A stretch of DNA of 64,000 nucleotides from Duganella sacchari (GTDB lineage Bacteria; Pseudomonadota; Gammaproteobacteria; Burkholderiales; Burkholderiaceae_D). Numbering within the stretch: position 1 is the first letter of the stretch; the number at the start of each line of letters is the position of its first letter. Below are positions 25,947 to 34,266 of the stretch, one piece after another. The notes under the pieces were generated by a model, which did no database searches, was not told the DNA's origin, and saw only the letters and a list, made by a program, of their open reading frames with translations. The stretch is from contig NZ_FRCX01000001.1 of the NCBI RefSeq assembly GCF_900143065.1, positions 787,206 to 851,205 of the forward strand, given 5' to 3'. Position numbers and translations under genes: made by a program.

Positions 25947-27851
25947 TTGTCTTTGAAGAGCAAGGTCACCGGACTGATACTGGCGGGCGGTCGCGGTACG
26001 CGCATGGGCCGCGTGGACAAAGGCTTGCAGCCATTCCGTGGCGCGACGCTGGCGTCGCACGTGCTGGCCCGGCTGGCGCCGCAGGTGGCCACAGTCGCCA
26101 TCAACGCCAACCGCAACCTGCCCCAGTACCAGGCCGTCGCTGGCGCATCGCCGGTGCTGCCGGATTACCTGGACGGCTTTGCAGGACCGCTGGCTGGCCT
26201 GCAAGTCGGCCTGCAATTCTGTCCGACCGAACTGCTGCTGACCGCGCCGTGCGATTCGCCGTTTTTCCCCGCCGATCTGGCCGAGCGCTTATACGCTGCC
26301 CTGCAAGCCGAGGACGCCGACCTGGCAATGGCAATCACGATGGAGCGCGATCCCGCCCAAGCGGATGCCGCGCCGTTCCGTCAGGCGCATCCTGTTTTCA
26401 GCCTGCTCAAGGCCAGCGTACTGCCAGCGCTGGAAGCCTACCTCGACACCGGCGCGCGCCGCATGGAAGGCTTTTACAAAACGCTCAAAGTGGCCGAAGT
26501 GCTGTTCGACGATGCCGCCGCCTTCAGCAATATCAACACGCTGGAAGACTTGCAGCACCACGAACGCAACGTCCCCGCCGCACCGGTCGCACCACCATCT
26601 GTCGGGCGGGCTGCCGATCCCGCTGCACTGCCGGTCGAGGAAGCGCAGCGCCTCATCTGCGAACGCATCACGCCGGTCGAAGCCAGCGAAACGCTCCCGC
26701 TGCTCAACGCTCTGGACCGCGTACTCGCCACCGACATCATCTCGCCCATCAACGTCCCGGCCTACGACAACTCCGCCATGGACGGCTATGCGCTGCGCGG
26801 CGCCGACCTGCCTGGCGAAGGCGCGCGCAGCTTCAACGTCATCGGCGTCGCCTACGCCGGCCATCCATTCACGCAGGCACCCCAGCCAGGCGAATGCATC
26901 CGCATCATGACCGGCGCCGCCATTCCGCCCGGCTGCGACACGGTACTGCCGCAGGAGCTGACCGCTGCGATTGACGGCGACACTGTCACCATCGCCCACG
27001 ACGTTATCCGCGCCGGCGCCAACCTGCGCCGCGCGGGCGAGGATCTGCCAGCGGGCGGCATCGCCATCGGCGCCGGCAAACTGCTGCGCCCAGCAGATCT
27101 GGGCCTGATCGCTTCGCTCGGCATTGGTGAAGTCGTCGTCAAGCGCAAGCTCAAAGTCGCCTTCTTCTCCACCGGCGACGAACTGCGCTCGCTCGGCGAA
27201 AAGCTTGAGCAAGGCTGCGTCTACGACAGCAACCGCTACACTTTGTTCGGCATGCTCACGCGGCTTGGCTGTGAAGTCATCGACATGGGCGTGGTCCGCG
27301 ATGATCCGCAGGCACTGGAGGCAGCACTACGCACCGCCGCGCACCAGGCTGACGCCATCATCACCTCGGGCGGCGTCTCTGAAGGCGCGGCTGACTACAC
27401 GCGCGACATCATGGCGCTGCTCGGCGATGTCGCCTTCTGGAAGCTGGCCATGCGCCCGGGTCGTCCACTCGCTTTCGGCAAAGTCCAGAGCGGGCCAGAT
27501 AGCGCCTGGCTGTTTGGCCTGCCGGGTAATCCGGTTGCCGTGATGGTGTCGTTCTATATGTTCGCCCGCCCCGCCCTGCTCCGCATGATGGGCAGCGAAG
27601 CGAAACTGCAAACCGTGCAGGCCCGCACCGCCAGCAACATCCGCAAACGCCCGGGCCGCACGGAATACCAGCGCGGCATCGTCAGCACGGCGGCGGACGG
27701 CACGGCGCAGGTTCGACTGACCGGCGCCCAAGGCTCGGGCATCCTGAGTTCCATGAGCGAAGGGAACTGCATCGTCGTACTGCACCATGCGCAAGGCGAT
27801 GTGGCGGCAGGCCAGATCGTCGATATCCTCCTGTTCGACGGTCTGACCTGA
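25947..27851 (+). CDS. MobA-MoeA fusion: molybdenum cofactor guanylyltransferase and molybdotransferase
   Basis: One uninterrupted frame encodes two molybdenum cofactor enzymes. Residues about 1-200 are MobA (L-A-G-G-R-G-T-R-M-G-R-V-D-K-G, then P-C-D-S-P-F and F-S-N-I-N-T-L-E-D-L). After a Pro/Ala linker (about 210-225), residues 225-634 are MoeA (N-S-A-M-D-G-Y-A-L-R, F-F-S-T-G-D-E-L, S-G-G-V-S-E-G, F-G-L-P-G-N-P-V-A). MoeA inserts molybdate and MobA adds GMP to give MGD. The chosen start is TTG at 25947, two bases after the moaA stop, with GGGGG at 25935-25940. No ATG or ribosome site exists at the junction, so a separate moeA start is not visible. These enzymes are usually separate. Confidence 0.88.
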   Translation: MSLKSKVTGLILAGGRGTRMGRVDKGLQPFRGATLASHVLARLAPQVATVAINANRNLPQYQAVAGASPVLPDYLDGFAGPLAGLQVGLQFCPTELLLTAPCDSPFFPADLAERLYAALQAEDADLAMAITMERDPAQADAAPFRQAHPVFSLLKASVLPALEAYLDTGARRMEGFYKTLKVAEVLFDDAAAFSNINTLEDLQHHERNVPAAPVAPPSVGRAADPAALPVEEAQRLICERITPVEASETLPLLNALDRVLATDIISPINVPAYDNSAMDGYALRGADLPGEGARSFNVIGVAYAGHPFTQAPQPGECIRIMTGAAIPPGCDTVLPQELTAAIDGDTVTIAHDVIRAGANLRRAGEDLPAGGIAIGAGKLLRPADLGLIASLGIGEVVVKRKLKVAFFSTGDELRSLGEKLEQGCVYDSNRYTLFGMLTRLGCEVIDMGVVRDDPQALEAALRTAAHQADAIITSGGVSEGAADYTRDIMALLGDVAFWKLAMRPGRPLAFGKVQSGPDSAWLFGLPGNPVAVMVSFYMFARPALLRMMGSEAKLQTVQARTASNIRKRPGRTEYQRGIVSTAADGTAQVRLTGAQGSGILSSMSEGNCIVVLHHAQGDVAAGQIVDILLFDGLT

Positions 27852-27856
27852 GCATC

Positions 27857-28468
27857 ATGTCAGCGCGCCTGCAAGTCCACCACGTGCAGTCTCCGCTGGC
27901 CGGGCCGTACACATTCGAACTGGCGGCTGGCGCCTGCATCACCATCTCGGGTCCCTCCGGTTCCGGCAAAAGCCTGCTGCTGCGCATGCTGTGCGACCTT
28001 GATCCCAACAGCGGCGAAGTGCTGCTTGACGGCGTATCGCGCGCCAATATGGCAGCACCCGTATGGCGCTCGCAGGTCGTCTACCAGCCTGCCGAACCGG
28101 CATGGTGGCTGCCTGCCGCCAGCGCGCATTTCAAACCCGGCCAGATGCCGCGCGTGCGGGAACTGCTGCCGCAGCTGAATCTATCGCCGTCGCTGCTCGA
28201 TCAGGAAATCAGCCGGCTCTCGACCGGAGAACGCCAGCGTATGGCGTTGATACGCTCGCTGGCCTGTGCTCCCAAAGTGCTCCTGCTCGACGAGCCGACA
28301 GCGGCACTGGACCCCGAATCGGTAGCCGCCACCGAAACCCTGCTGCGCAAGGAACTGCTGAACGGCCTGTCGATCATCCTGGTTACGCACTCCGCAACGC
28401 AGGCGCAGGCGCTGGGCCAGCGCCATATGGCCATGCACAACCGCGTCCTCAGCGAGGCCGCAGCATGA
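27857..28468 (+). CDS. ABC transporter ATP-binding protein, FetA/YbbL-like
   Basis: Short (203-residue) ATPase subunit with Walker A G-P-S-G-S-G-K-S at about 34-41, signature L-S-T-G-E-R-Q-R-M, Walker B V-L-L-L-D-E-P and the H-loop V-T-H-S. Small size and the YbbM-type partner point to the FetAB family, an exporter linked to iron homeostasis and peroxide resistance in E. coli. It starts five bases after the mobA-moeA stop, and its stop overlaps the permease start (ATGA). Confidence 0.85.
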   Translation: MSARLQVHHVQSPLAGPYTFELAAGACITISGPSGSGKSLLLRMLCDLDPNSGEVLLDGVSRANMAAPVWRSQVVYQPAEPAWWLPAASAHFKPGQMPRVRELLPQLNLSPSLLDQEISRLSTGERQRMALIRSLACAPKVLLLDEPTAALDPESVAATETLLRKELLNGLSIILVTHSATQAQALGQRHMAMHNRVLSEAAA

Positions 28469-29262
28469 ATGCCATCCAGCCGGGCGCGATCGACCTTGCC
28501 GTCGCCTCGACGCTGGTGGTGCTGAACGCAGGCATTTCGGCCTACCTGGGATTGCGCATGCAGCGCATGATGCTGTGGTCCGCCGTCCGCATGGTGGTGC
28601 AGCTGCTGCTGGTTGGCCTGGTACTGCGCTGGGTATTCGCGCTGGCGTCGCCCGCAGCCACATTGGCCGTAGCCTTGCTCATGATCGTCGCTGCCGCGCG
28701 CGAAGTGGCGATGCGGCCAGCGCACGGCCTGCGCGGCTGGCCCGGCGTCGGACTGGCGACAGCCAGCGTGGGATTGTCGAGCATCGCCACAGTGGTGCTG
28801 GCACTGCTGACGGTGCTGCACCCCACGCCATGGTACGAGCCCCGCTACGCCATACCGCTCATCGGCATCGTCCTTGGTAATGTGCTCAACTCCGCCAGTC
28901 TGGGACTGGACACTTTTTACGGCGGCGTGGTCAACGCGCGCGCCGCGATAGAAGCGAAACTGGTGCTGGGCGCCACGCGCAACGAAGCGCTGGCGCCGCT
29001 GATACGCGACTCGGTCCGCAAAGGCCTCATCCCCATCATCAACCAGATGTCAGCGGCCGGCATCATCACCCTGCCCGGCATCATGACGGGCCAGATCCTC
29101 GCCGGCATGGATCCGATGGACGCCGTACGCTATCAGATCCTGCTGATGTTCCTGCTGGCCGGCGGCAGCGGCATTGCTGTCACGCTGGCCGTCTATCTGG
29201 CCGCGCGCAGCATCACGGACGAGCGCCACCGCCTGCGCCTGGAACGTTTGACAAGCCGCTGA
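28465..29262 (+). CDS. ABC transporter permease, FetB/YbbM-like
   Basis: Membrane protein of 265 residues with about six or seven segments, matching the UPF0014 family: L-G-L-R-M-Q-R-M near residue 29, I-P-L-I-G-I-V-L-G-N-V-L-N near 130, and A-A-G-I-I-T-L-P-G-I-M-T-G-Q-I-L near 195. In E. coli FetAB exports iron; that role here is inference. The 3' end overlaps the convergent MFS gene by 50 bases. Confidence 0.87.
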   Translation: MNAIQPGAIDLAVASTLVVLNAGISAYLGLRMQRMMLWSAVRMVVQLLLVGLVLRWVFALASPAATLAVALLMIVAAAREVAMRPAHGLRGWPGVGLATASVGLSSIATVVLALLTVLHPTPWYEPRYAIPLIGIVLGNVLNSASLGLDTFYGGVVNARAAIEAKLVLGATRNEALAPLIRDSVRKGLIPIINQMSAAGIITLPGIMTGQILAGMDPMDAVRYQILLMFLLAGGSGIAVTLAVYLAARSITDERHRLRLERLTSR

Positions 29263-30367
29263 ACGCCACCAGCAGCATGCCGCCAGCCAGTGCCGCAAAG
29301 GCCCACTGCAAACCGACGGCATGCGCCACGAAGCCAATCACGCCCGGGCCTGCGAGGATGCCTGCATAGCCGATGGTGGAAATCGCGCTGACCGCCAGGC
29401 TGGCCGGCATATCGCGCTGGCTGCCCGCTGCCGTGAACAGTACCGGCACGATGTTCGACGCACCGCAGCCAATCAGCACAAAGCCCGGCAGCGCCAGCCA
29501 CGCCGACGGCGCCAGCACCACAAGCAGGAAGCCCGCAGCAGAAGCCAGGCCACCCAGCATCAGGATGCGGCGGCCGCCCCAGCGCTGCACGATCTTGTCG
29601 CCATTCAGACGGCCAACGGTCATGGCCACCGCAAATGCCGCGTAGCCCAGGCCGCCCTGCGCACCGCTCATGCCGCCATTGGTCAGCATCACTGCGCTCC
29701 AGTCGAGCACCGCGCCTTCGGCCAGGAACACGAACATGCACAGCACGCCGATCACCACCACCGCACCGCGCGGCACCACCAGCAGCGGCGCATCACGTTC
29801 CGCAGCAGGCGCCTCGCGCAGCAGATGCGGGCCTGCGCCCAGCAGCACCAGCGCCACAGCAAGCGTCATCACGACCGATGCGGTGACGATATCCAGCCCT
29901 GCCCACAGCATCGCGCTCATGCTGCCAGCACCGGCGATACCGCCGACGCTGAACATGCCATGGAAGCCGGACATCAGCGCGCCGTCGTAATCCTTCTCCA
30001 CGATCACCGCCTGCACGTTCATCGCCACATCCAGCGTGCCGATGGTGGCGCCGAACAGGAACAAGGTCAGCGCCAGCAAGGGCGCGCTGGGCGCAATCGC
30101 CAGGAAGGGAAACACGGCACAACAACCCAGGCCCGACCACATGATGACGCGGCGGCAGCCAAAGCGCGCCGCCAGCACACCGGTCACCGGCATCGCCAGC
30201 AGCGAGCCGATGCCAAGGCACAGCAGCAGCAAGCCCAGTTGCGCCGCTTCGACGCCGGTGCGCGATTGCGCATACGGCACCAATGGCGCCCACGAAGACA
30301 TGGCCATGCCGGCCGCAAGAAAAGCCAGTCGCGTGGAAACGCGCTGTTTCAAACCGTAGTTGTTCAT
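29213..30367 (-). CDS. MFS transporter, YbjJ-like
   Basis: Major facilitator of 384 residues with about twelve membrane segments and the loop 2-3 signature G-x-L-A-A-R-F-G-C-R-R. The N-terminal sequence (L-A-F-L-A-A-G-M-A-M-S-S-W-A-P-L-V-P) resembles the YbjJ group, whose substrates are not known. The ATG at 30367 is chosen because the upstream extension runs into the regulator gene; it lies four bases after that gene's stop, so the two are co-transcribed. Its 3' end overlaps the convergent permease gene. Confidence 0.85.
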   Translation of the reverse strand: MNNYGLKQRVSTRLAFLAAGMAMSSWAPLVPYAQSRTGVEAAQLGLLLLCLGIGSLLAMPVTGVLAARFGCRRVIMWSGLGCCAVFPFLAIAPSAPLLALTLFLFGATIGTLDVAMNVQAVIVEKDYDGALMSGFHGMFSVGGIAGAGSMSAMLWAGLDIVTASVVMTLAVALVLLGAGPHLLREAPAAERDAPLLVVPRGAVVVIGVLCMFVFLAEGAVLDWSAVMLTNGGMSGAQGGLGYAAFAVAMTVGRLNGDKIVQRWGGRRILMLGGLASAAGFLLVVLAPSAWLALPGFVLIGCGASNIVPVLFTAAGSQRDMPASLAVSAISTIGYAGILAGPGVIGFVAHAVGLQWAFAALAGGMLLVAFSGLSNVPGAGGGARP

Positions 30368-30371
30368 AGTG

Positions 30372-31151
30372 TCAGGCGCCAGCGCGCAGCAAGCGGGTAC
30401 CGGCGGCGGCATAGGCCTCCGCCGCTGCTTCGCTCGTTTCGGCTTCGACGATCAAATGGGTTAATTGGGAAATCGGCAGCACGCGATAGGACGCCACCGC
30501 GCCGATCTTGCTGGCGGTGGCAACCACTGCGGTCGCCTTGCTGTGCGCCGACAGGCGGCGTTTGAATTCAGCTTCTTCGTAGTCGACTGCGGTGACACCC
30601 GCGTCCAGGTCGACACCGCAAGCGCCCACGAAGTACAGGTCAGGATGGATCAGTTCCACTTCACGCAGTGCGGTGCTGCCGACACTGCCGCCAAGGCTTT
30701 GCTTGATACGCCCACCGATCATGATGAGATCGATATATGGTTTCTCCAGCAGTTGTGCGGCGATGGAGGGAGCATTGGTCAGCACCGTCAGCGGCACCTC
30801 CGGCAACGCGCAGGCGATGGCCAGGTTGCTGGAACCCGCGTCCAGGAACAGTATGCTGCCCGGCGCAATCAGCGTCACTGCCGCCGCAGCCAGGCGCGAT
30901 TTGTCGGACTGCTGCCGCTCCATGCGCTGCACCAGCGTGCCGCTCTCGGGCGCGTTTGGCATACGCACCGCGCCGCCATAGACCTTCTGGCACAAACCGG
31001 CGGCGGCGAGATCGCGCAGGTCGCGCCGGAGCGTATCTTCGGTGACGTTGAGCTCTTGCGCCAGCGTGGCCGCAATGACGCGGCCCTCGGTATTAAGTTG
31101 CGCCAGTATGTAGGCGTGCCGCTCTTGCAGCAGGAGATTTTCTCGTTTCAT
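30372..31151 (-). CDS. DeoR-family transcriptional regulator
   Basis: The protein has 259 residues. An N-terminal DeoR helix-turn-helix (L-A-Q-E-L-N-V-T-E-D-T-L-R-R-D-L-R-D-L) is followed by the sugar-phosphate sensing domain, with D-A-G-S-S-N, V-G-S-T-A-L-R-E-V and the D-Y-E-E-A-E-F-K-R motif. It probably represses its own operon with the MFS gene until a phosphorylated sugar or related effector appears; the ligand is unknown. The start at 31151 matches the family N-terminus (M-K-R-E-N-L-L-L-Q-E-R) and lies only about eight bases after the -10, so the mRNA is nearly leaderless. Confidence 0.88.
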   Translation of the reverse strand: MKRENLLLQERHAYILAQLNTEGRVIAATLAQELNVTEDTLRRDLRDLAAAGLCQKVYGGAVRMPNAPESGTLVQRMERQQSDKSRLAAAAVTLIAPGSILFLDAGSSNLAIACALPEVPLTVLTNAPSIAAQLLEKPYIDLIMIGGRIKQSLGGSVGSTALREVELIHPDLYFVGACGVDLDAGVTAVDYEEAEFKRRLSAHSKATAVVATASKIGAVASYRVLPISQLTHLIVEAETSEAAAEAYAAAGTRLLRAGA

Positions 31152-31158
31152 GGACGAG

Positions 31159-31187
31159 ATTATACACAAGTGCGCAATATCGCGCAC
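31159..31187 (-). promoter_or_regulatory. Promoter and palindromic operator of the deoR-MFS operon
   Basis: On the minus strand a perfect TATAAT lies at 31164-31159. Just upstream, at 31187-31170, is the palindrome GTGCGC-N6-GCGCAC with an ATAT centre, which overlaps the spacer and -35 area. A protein bound there would block RNA polymerase. Autoregulation by the DeoR-family protein is the simplest reading. Confidence 0.7.
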
Positions 31188-31207
31188 AAATACGCATAAA
31201 CATGGAT

Positions 31208-32476
31208 TTATTCCGCGTCAGTATCGGCGTCAGCGGCTCCCAGCAGCAGTTGCGCGGCGTCGGCGGGCAACGCCTCCACGGTTTTCAGCTTGCGCGCCAT
31301 CTGGCGGCTGCGCGTTTCCGCTGATTCGATATTCTTGGCGGCGCGCTCCAGCGTCAGCTTGGTGGCGGCCAGCACGTCGCCGAACTTGGAAAATTCGGTC
31401 TTCACCGCGCCCAGCACCTGCCACACTTCCGACGAACGCTTTTCCAGCGCCAGCGTGCGGAAGCCCATTTGCAGACTATTCAGCAGCGCTGTCAGCGTGG
31501 ACGGACCGGCAATGCTGATGCGGCTCACGCGCTGCAGCTCATCGGCCAGGCCAGGACGGCGCATCACTTCCGCATACAAGCCTTCGGTGGGCAGGAACAG
31601 AATTGCAAAATCGGTGGTGTGCGGTGGCGAGACGTATTTCTCGGCGATGGTTTTGGCTTCCGTGCGTACTGCACGTTCCAGTTCGCGCCCGGCGAGGGCC
31701 ACGCCTTCCGCGTCCGCGCTGTCGGCCGCTTCCAGCAGACGTTCGTACTGCTCTTTCGGGAACTTGGCGTCTATCGGCATCCAGACCGGCGTGGCGTTGT
31801 CGCTCTGGCCCGGCAGCTTGAGCGCAAACTCCACGCGCGCGCCGCTGCCGGCGATGGTTTCGACATTCTTTGCATACTGGTCCGGCGTGAGCACCTGTTC
31901 CAGCAGCATCTCCAGCTGCACCTCGCCCCAGGTACCGCGCGTCTTCACATTGGTCAGCACGCGTTTCAGATCGCCGACGCCCATGGCCAGCTGCTGCATC
32001 TCACCCAGGCCCTGGTGCACGCGCTCCAGCCGTTCGGACACTTGCTGGAACGAGGCGGTCAGGCGCGACTCCAGCGTCGCATGCAGTTTTTCATCCACTG
32101 TCTTGCGCATCTCCTCCAGGCGCGCGCCGTTGTCGGCTTGCAGATCCTTGATCTTGGTCTCCAACATCACGCGCACTTCCAGCATGCGCTGGTTCATGCT
32201 GTCGGCGAACAGCTTGAGGCTGCGCGCCTGCTCGTGACGCGCGGCCAGGCCTTGCTCGTCGAGCTGGCGGCGCACGGCGTCGAACTGCTGCACGACGGCG
32301 GAATTGCTGGTCTGCGCCGTGGTTTGCAGCTGCATGCGGACTTCGCGCTCGACACGTTCGATGCGCTCCGCAAGATCACCGTGGCTGCCGCTGCGGGAAC
32401 GCAGCAGCACCAGCACCTGCAACACAATCACCGCAGCGAGTGCGGCCAGCAATACAAGGAATGCAGTCTGGGTCAT
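31208..32476 (-). CDS. rmuC: DNA recombination protein RmuC
   Basis: The 422-residue protein has one N-terminal membrane segment (about 4-25), a long coiled coil (about 35-165), and the RmuC nuclease-like domain: K-T-R-G-T-W-G-E-V-Q-L near 180, M-P-I-D-A-K-F-P near 235, and F-L-P-T-E-G-L-Y-A-E near 300. RmuC limits inversion between repeats in E. coli. It follows the hemoglobin gene by four bases, so it may be the last gene of the synthase operon. Confidence 0.94.
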   Translation of the reverse strand: MTQTAFLVLLAALAAVIVLQVLVLLRSRSGSHGDLAERIERVEREVRMQLQTTAQTSNSAVVQQFDAVRRQLDEQGLAARHEQARSLKLFADSMNQRMLEVRVMLETKIKDLQADNGARLEEMRKTVDEKLHATLESRLTASFQQVSERLERVHQGLGEMQQLAMGVGDLKRVLTNVKTRGTWGEVQLEMLLEQVLTPDQYAKNVETIAGSGARVEFALKLPGQSDNATPVWMPIDAKFPKEQYERLLEAADSADAEGVALAGRELERAVRTEAKTIAEKYVSPPHTTDFAILFLPTEGLYAEVMRRPGLADELQRVSRISIAGPSTLTALLNSLQMGFRTLALEKRSSEVWQVLGAVKTEFSKFGDVLAATKLTLERAAKNIESAETRSRQMARKLKTVEALPADAAQLLLGAADADTDAE

Positions 32477-32480
32477 GGCG

Positions 32481-32873
32481 TCAATCCGGCTTGTTGCGCA
32501 TCCAGTCGGCGGTCTGGAAGAAGGAGTTCATGAGGCGCACGCGCAGTTCGGTATCGATGCCGACATCTTCCATTGCCCACGCCATGCAGCGCAGCCACTG
32601 GTCGCGTTCCTGCGTGCCGATGGCGAACGGCATATGGCGCATGCGCAAACGCGGATGGCCATGCGCCTGCTGGTACAGGTCCGGGCCGCCCATCCAGCCG
32701 CTCAGGAACATGAACAAACGCTGGTTGGCGTTTTCCAGCGAGGGGCCGTGCACGGAACGCAGCAGCTGGAACTCAGGTTCAAGTTCCATCAGATCATAAA
32801 AGCGATCGACCATCGCGCGGATGGTCGATTCGCCGCCAATTACTTCGTAAAGGGTGCGGGATTCTTCAGTCAT
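32481..32873 (-). CDS. Group II truncated hemoglobin (TrHbO type)
   Basis: The 130-residue heme protein has the group II pattern: Tyr26 at B10, proximal His80 in R-M-R-H-M-P-F, and Trp93 at G8 in D-Q-W-L-R-C-M. Group II globins bind oxygen tightly and are linked to oxygen chemistry or protection. It starts 15 bases after the stop of the CqsA-like synthase gene on the same strand, so the two are probably one transcript, with rmuC following. Confidence 0.93.
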   Translation of the reverse strand: MTEESRTLYEVIGGESTIRAMVDRFYDLMELEPEFQLLRSVHGPSLENANQRLFMFLSGWMGGPDLYQQAHGHPRLRMRHMPFAIGTQERDQWLRCMAWAMEDVGIDTELRVRLMNSFFQTADWMRNKPD

Positions 32874-32888
32874 ACCCGCAATGATAGC

Positions 32889-34121
32889 TTATACCAGGGC
32901 CAGCTTGCGCAGGCGGCGCGTGGACGACCAGCTCTCCAGATCGACCTGGTGGCGGATCTCGTCACAGGCGTGGACAATGCGCGCCAGCTGCACGCGATTG
33001 AGGCCGGAATTGAGCGTCAGCCGCACCAGTGACCGGTTCTTGGGCGTCGCCGGTGCGCAGAACATGGCGCCATACACGCCGCGCTGCTCGAGCAGCTTGC
33101 GCAGCGCCAGTGTTCTCGGCTCCGGCCCTGGCTCGAGCGCGATGATCTGCTCGCAGCCGTCACTGACGTTGTAGCCCAGCGCGCCCAGTTCTTCCCGCAA
33201 TGTGCGCGCGTGCGCGTGCAGCGCGGCGCGGCGGTCGTCGGCAGCGGCGATGAAATCGATGGCCGCGTCAAACCACGCCAGCTCATGTCCCAGCAGGCAG
33301 GAGCTAAATATGGCCGGGCGCGACTCGGACAGGAAGTAGCCCTTGAAATGACTGGAACAGGTAATGAAGCCGGCCCGCCCGGCAAATGCCTTGGCCAGCG
33401 ACGCCGTGCGGAAATGTACCCGCTCGCTCAATCCCAGCGCCGCCACCAGTCCGGCGCCGCGCGGCCCGTGCGTACCCAGCGAGTGCGACTCGTCCACCAG
33501 CAGCATGCAGCCGCCGCGCTCCGCGATCTCCACCAGTTCCACCAGCGGCGCCACGCTGCCGTTGGTGCTGTACAGCGCATCGACCACAATCAGGCCGCGG
33601 CCGTGACGCTGCAGCTGTTTGCGCAAATGGTCCATATCGTTGTGCAGGAAGGAGACCGGCGTCGCGCCCGACGACTGCACGCCCTCCCACAGCGAAGCAT
33701 GCGCCTGCATGTCCAGGTACACGGGAATGCCCGGCCCCGTGAGCGTCTGCACCAGCCCGACGTTGGCGGCCCAGCCGGATTGCGCCAGTATCCCATCCTC
33801 CGCCCCCATGAACTGCGCCAGCTTGAGTTCCAGCCGGTGCTGGGCACTGTCCTCCTGCAGATAGACGGCAGACATCAGCAATTCACCATGGCGATGCTGC
33901 AAGGCCGACATCTGCGCGCCGACCAGTGCCGGCTCGCCGGCCAGGCACAGGTAGTCGTTACCAGCCAGGAAAACCGCGTTGGCCGGCGTGGGCTGCCAGG
34001 CATGCGGATGTTCGCCGCCCAGCAGTTGCTCGATACGGGTGATGTAGTGCAGGTCCATGCGCCGGGTGACAAAGTCCGGCAGATGCGAAGGCAGCAGGGT
34101 CTGGGCAACGGCGTAGTTCAT
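32889..34121 (-). CDS. jqsA: CqsA/LqsA-type alpha-hydroxyketone autoinducer synthase
   Basis: PLP enzyme of 410 residues in the alpha-oxoamine synthase group. The PLP lysine is Lys244 in A-S-L-A-K-A-F-A-G-R-A-G, a motif specific to CqsA/LqsA rather than to BioF or Kbl; the cofactor Asp210 is in L-L-V-D-E-S-H-S-L-G. The family joins a fatty acyl-CoA to an amino acid-derived substrate to make long-chain alpha-hydroxyketone signals such as CAI-1 and LAI-1. AGGAG lies seven bases before the ATG. It is divergent from a sensor kinase and response regulator, matching the lqs locus of Legionella and the jqs locus of Janthinobacterium/Duganella. The exact signal is not predictable from sequence. Confidence 0.93.
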   Translation of the reverse strand: MNYAVAQTLLPSHLPDFVTRRMDLHYITRIEQLLGGEHPHAWQPTPANAVFLAGNDYLCLAGEPALVGAQMSALQHRHGELLMSAVYLQEDSAQHRLELKLAQFMGAEDGILAQSGWAANVGLVQTLTGPGIPVYLDMQAHASLWEGVQSSGATPVSFLHNDMDHLRKQLQRHGRGLIVVDALYSTNGSVAPLVELVEIAERGGCMLLVDESHSLGTHGPRGAGLVAALGLSERVHFRTASLAKAFAGRAGFITCSSHFKGYFLSESRPAIFSSCLLGHELAWFDAAIDFIAAADDRRAALHAHARTLREELGALGYNVSDGCEQIIALEPGPEPRTLALRKLLEQRGVYGAMFCAPATPKNRSLVRLTLNSGLNRVQLARIVHACDEIRHQVDLESWSSTRRLRKLALV

Positions 34122-34206
34122 GTCGCGTCTCCTTGGGTTTTGAACAATGATGGTTATTTTTCTAAGCACCGCAGTGCCACCATGCGGCGAAAAAAACTCA
34201 GCGAGA

Positions 34207-34220
34207 TTGATACGGATCAA
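34207..34220. promoter_or_regulatory. Perfect FNR/ANR-type box in the divergent jqsA/jqsS promoter
   Basis: TTGAT-ACGG-ATCAA matches the FNR/ANR consensus at all ten specified bases. It lies 46 bases before the kinase start and 85 bases before the synthase start. Candidate -10 elements on the plus strand are TTTAAT (34228-34233) and TGTAAT (34248-34253); with the first, the box would cover the -35, which suggests repression. On the minus strand TAGAAA (34163-34158) would put the box near -62, an activating class I position. Which gene it controls, and in which sense, cannot be settled from sequence. Confidence 0.72.
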
Positions 34221-34266
34221 TTGGCGTTTTAATGTCGCAAAACGCGTTGTAATTTAAGGCCATCAT

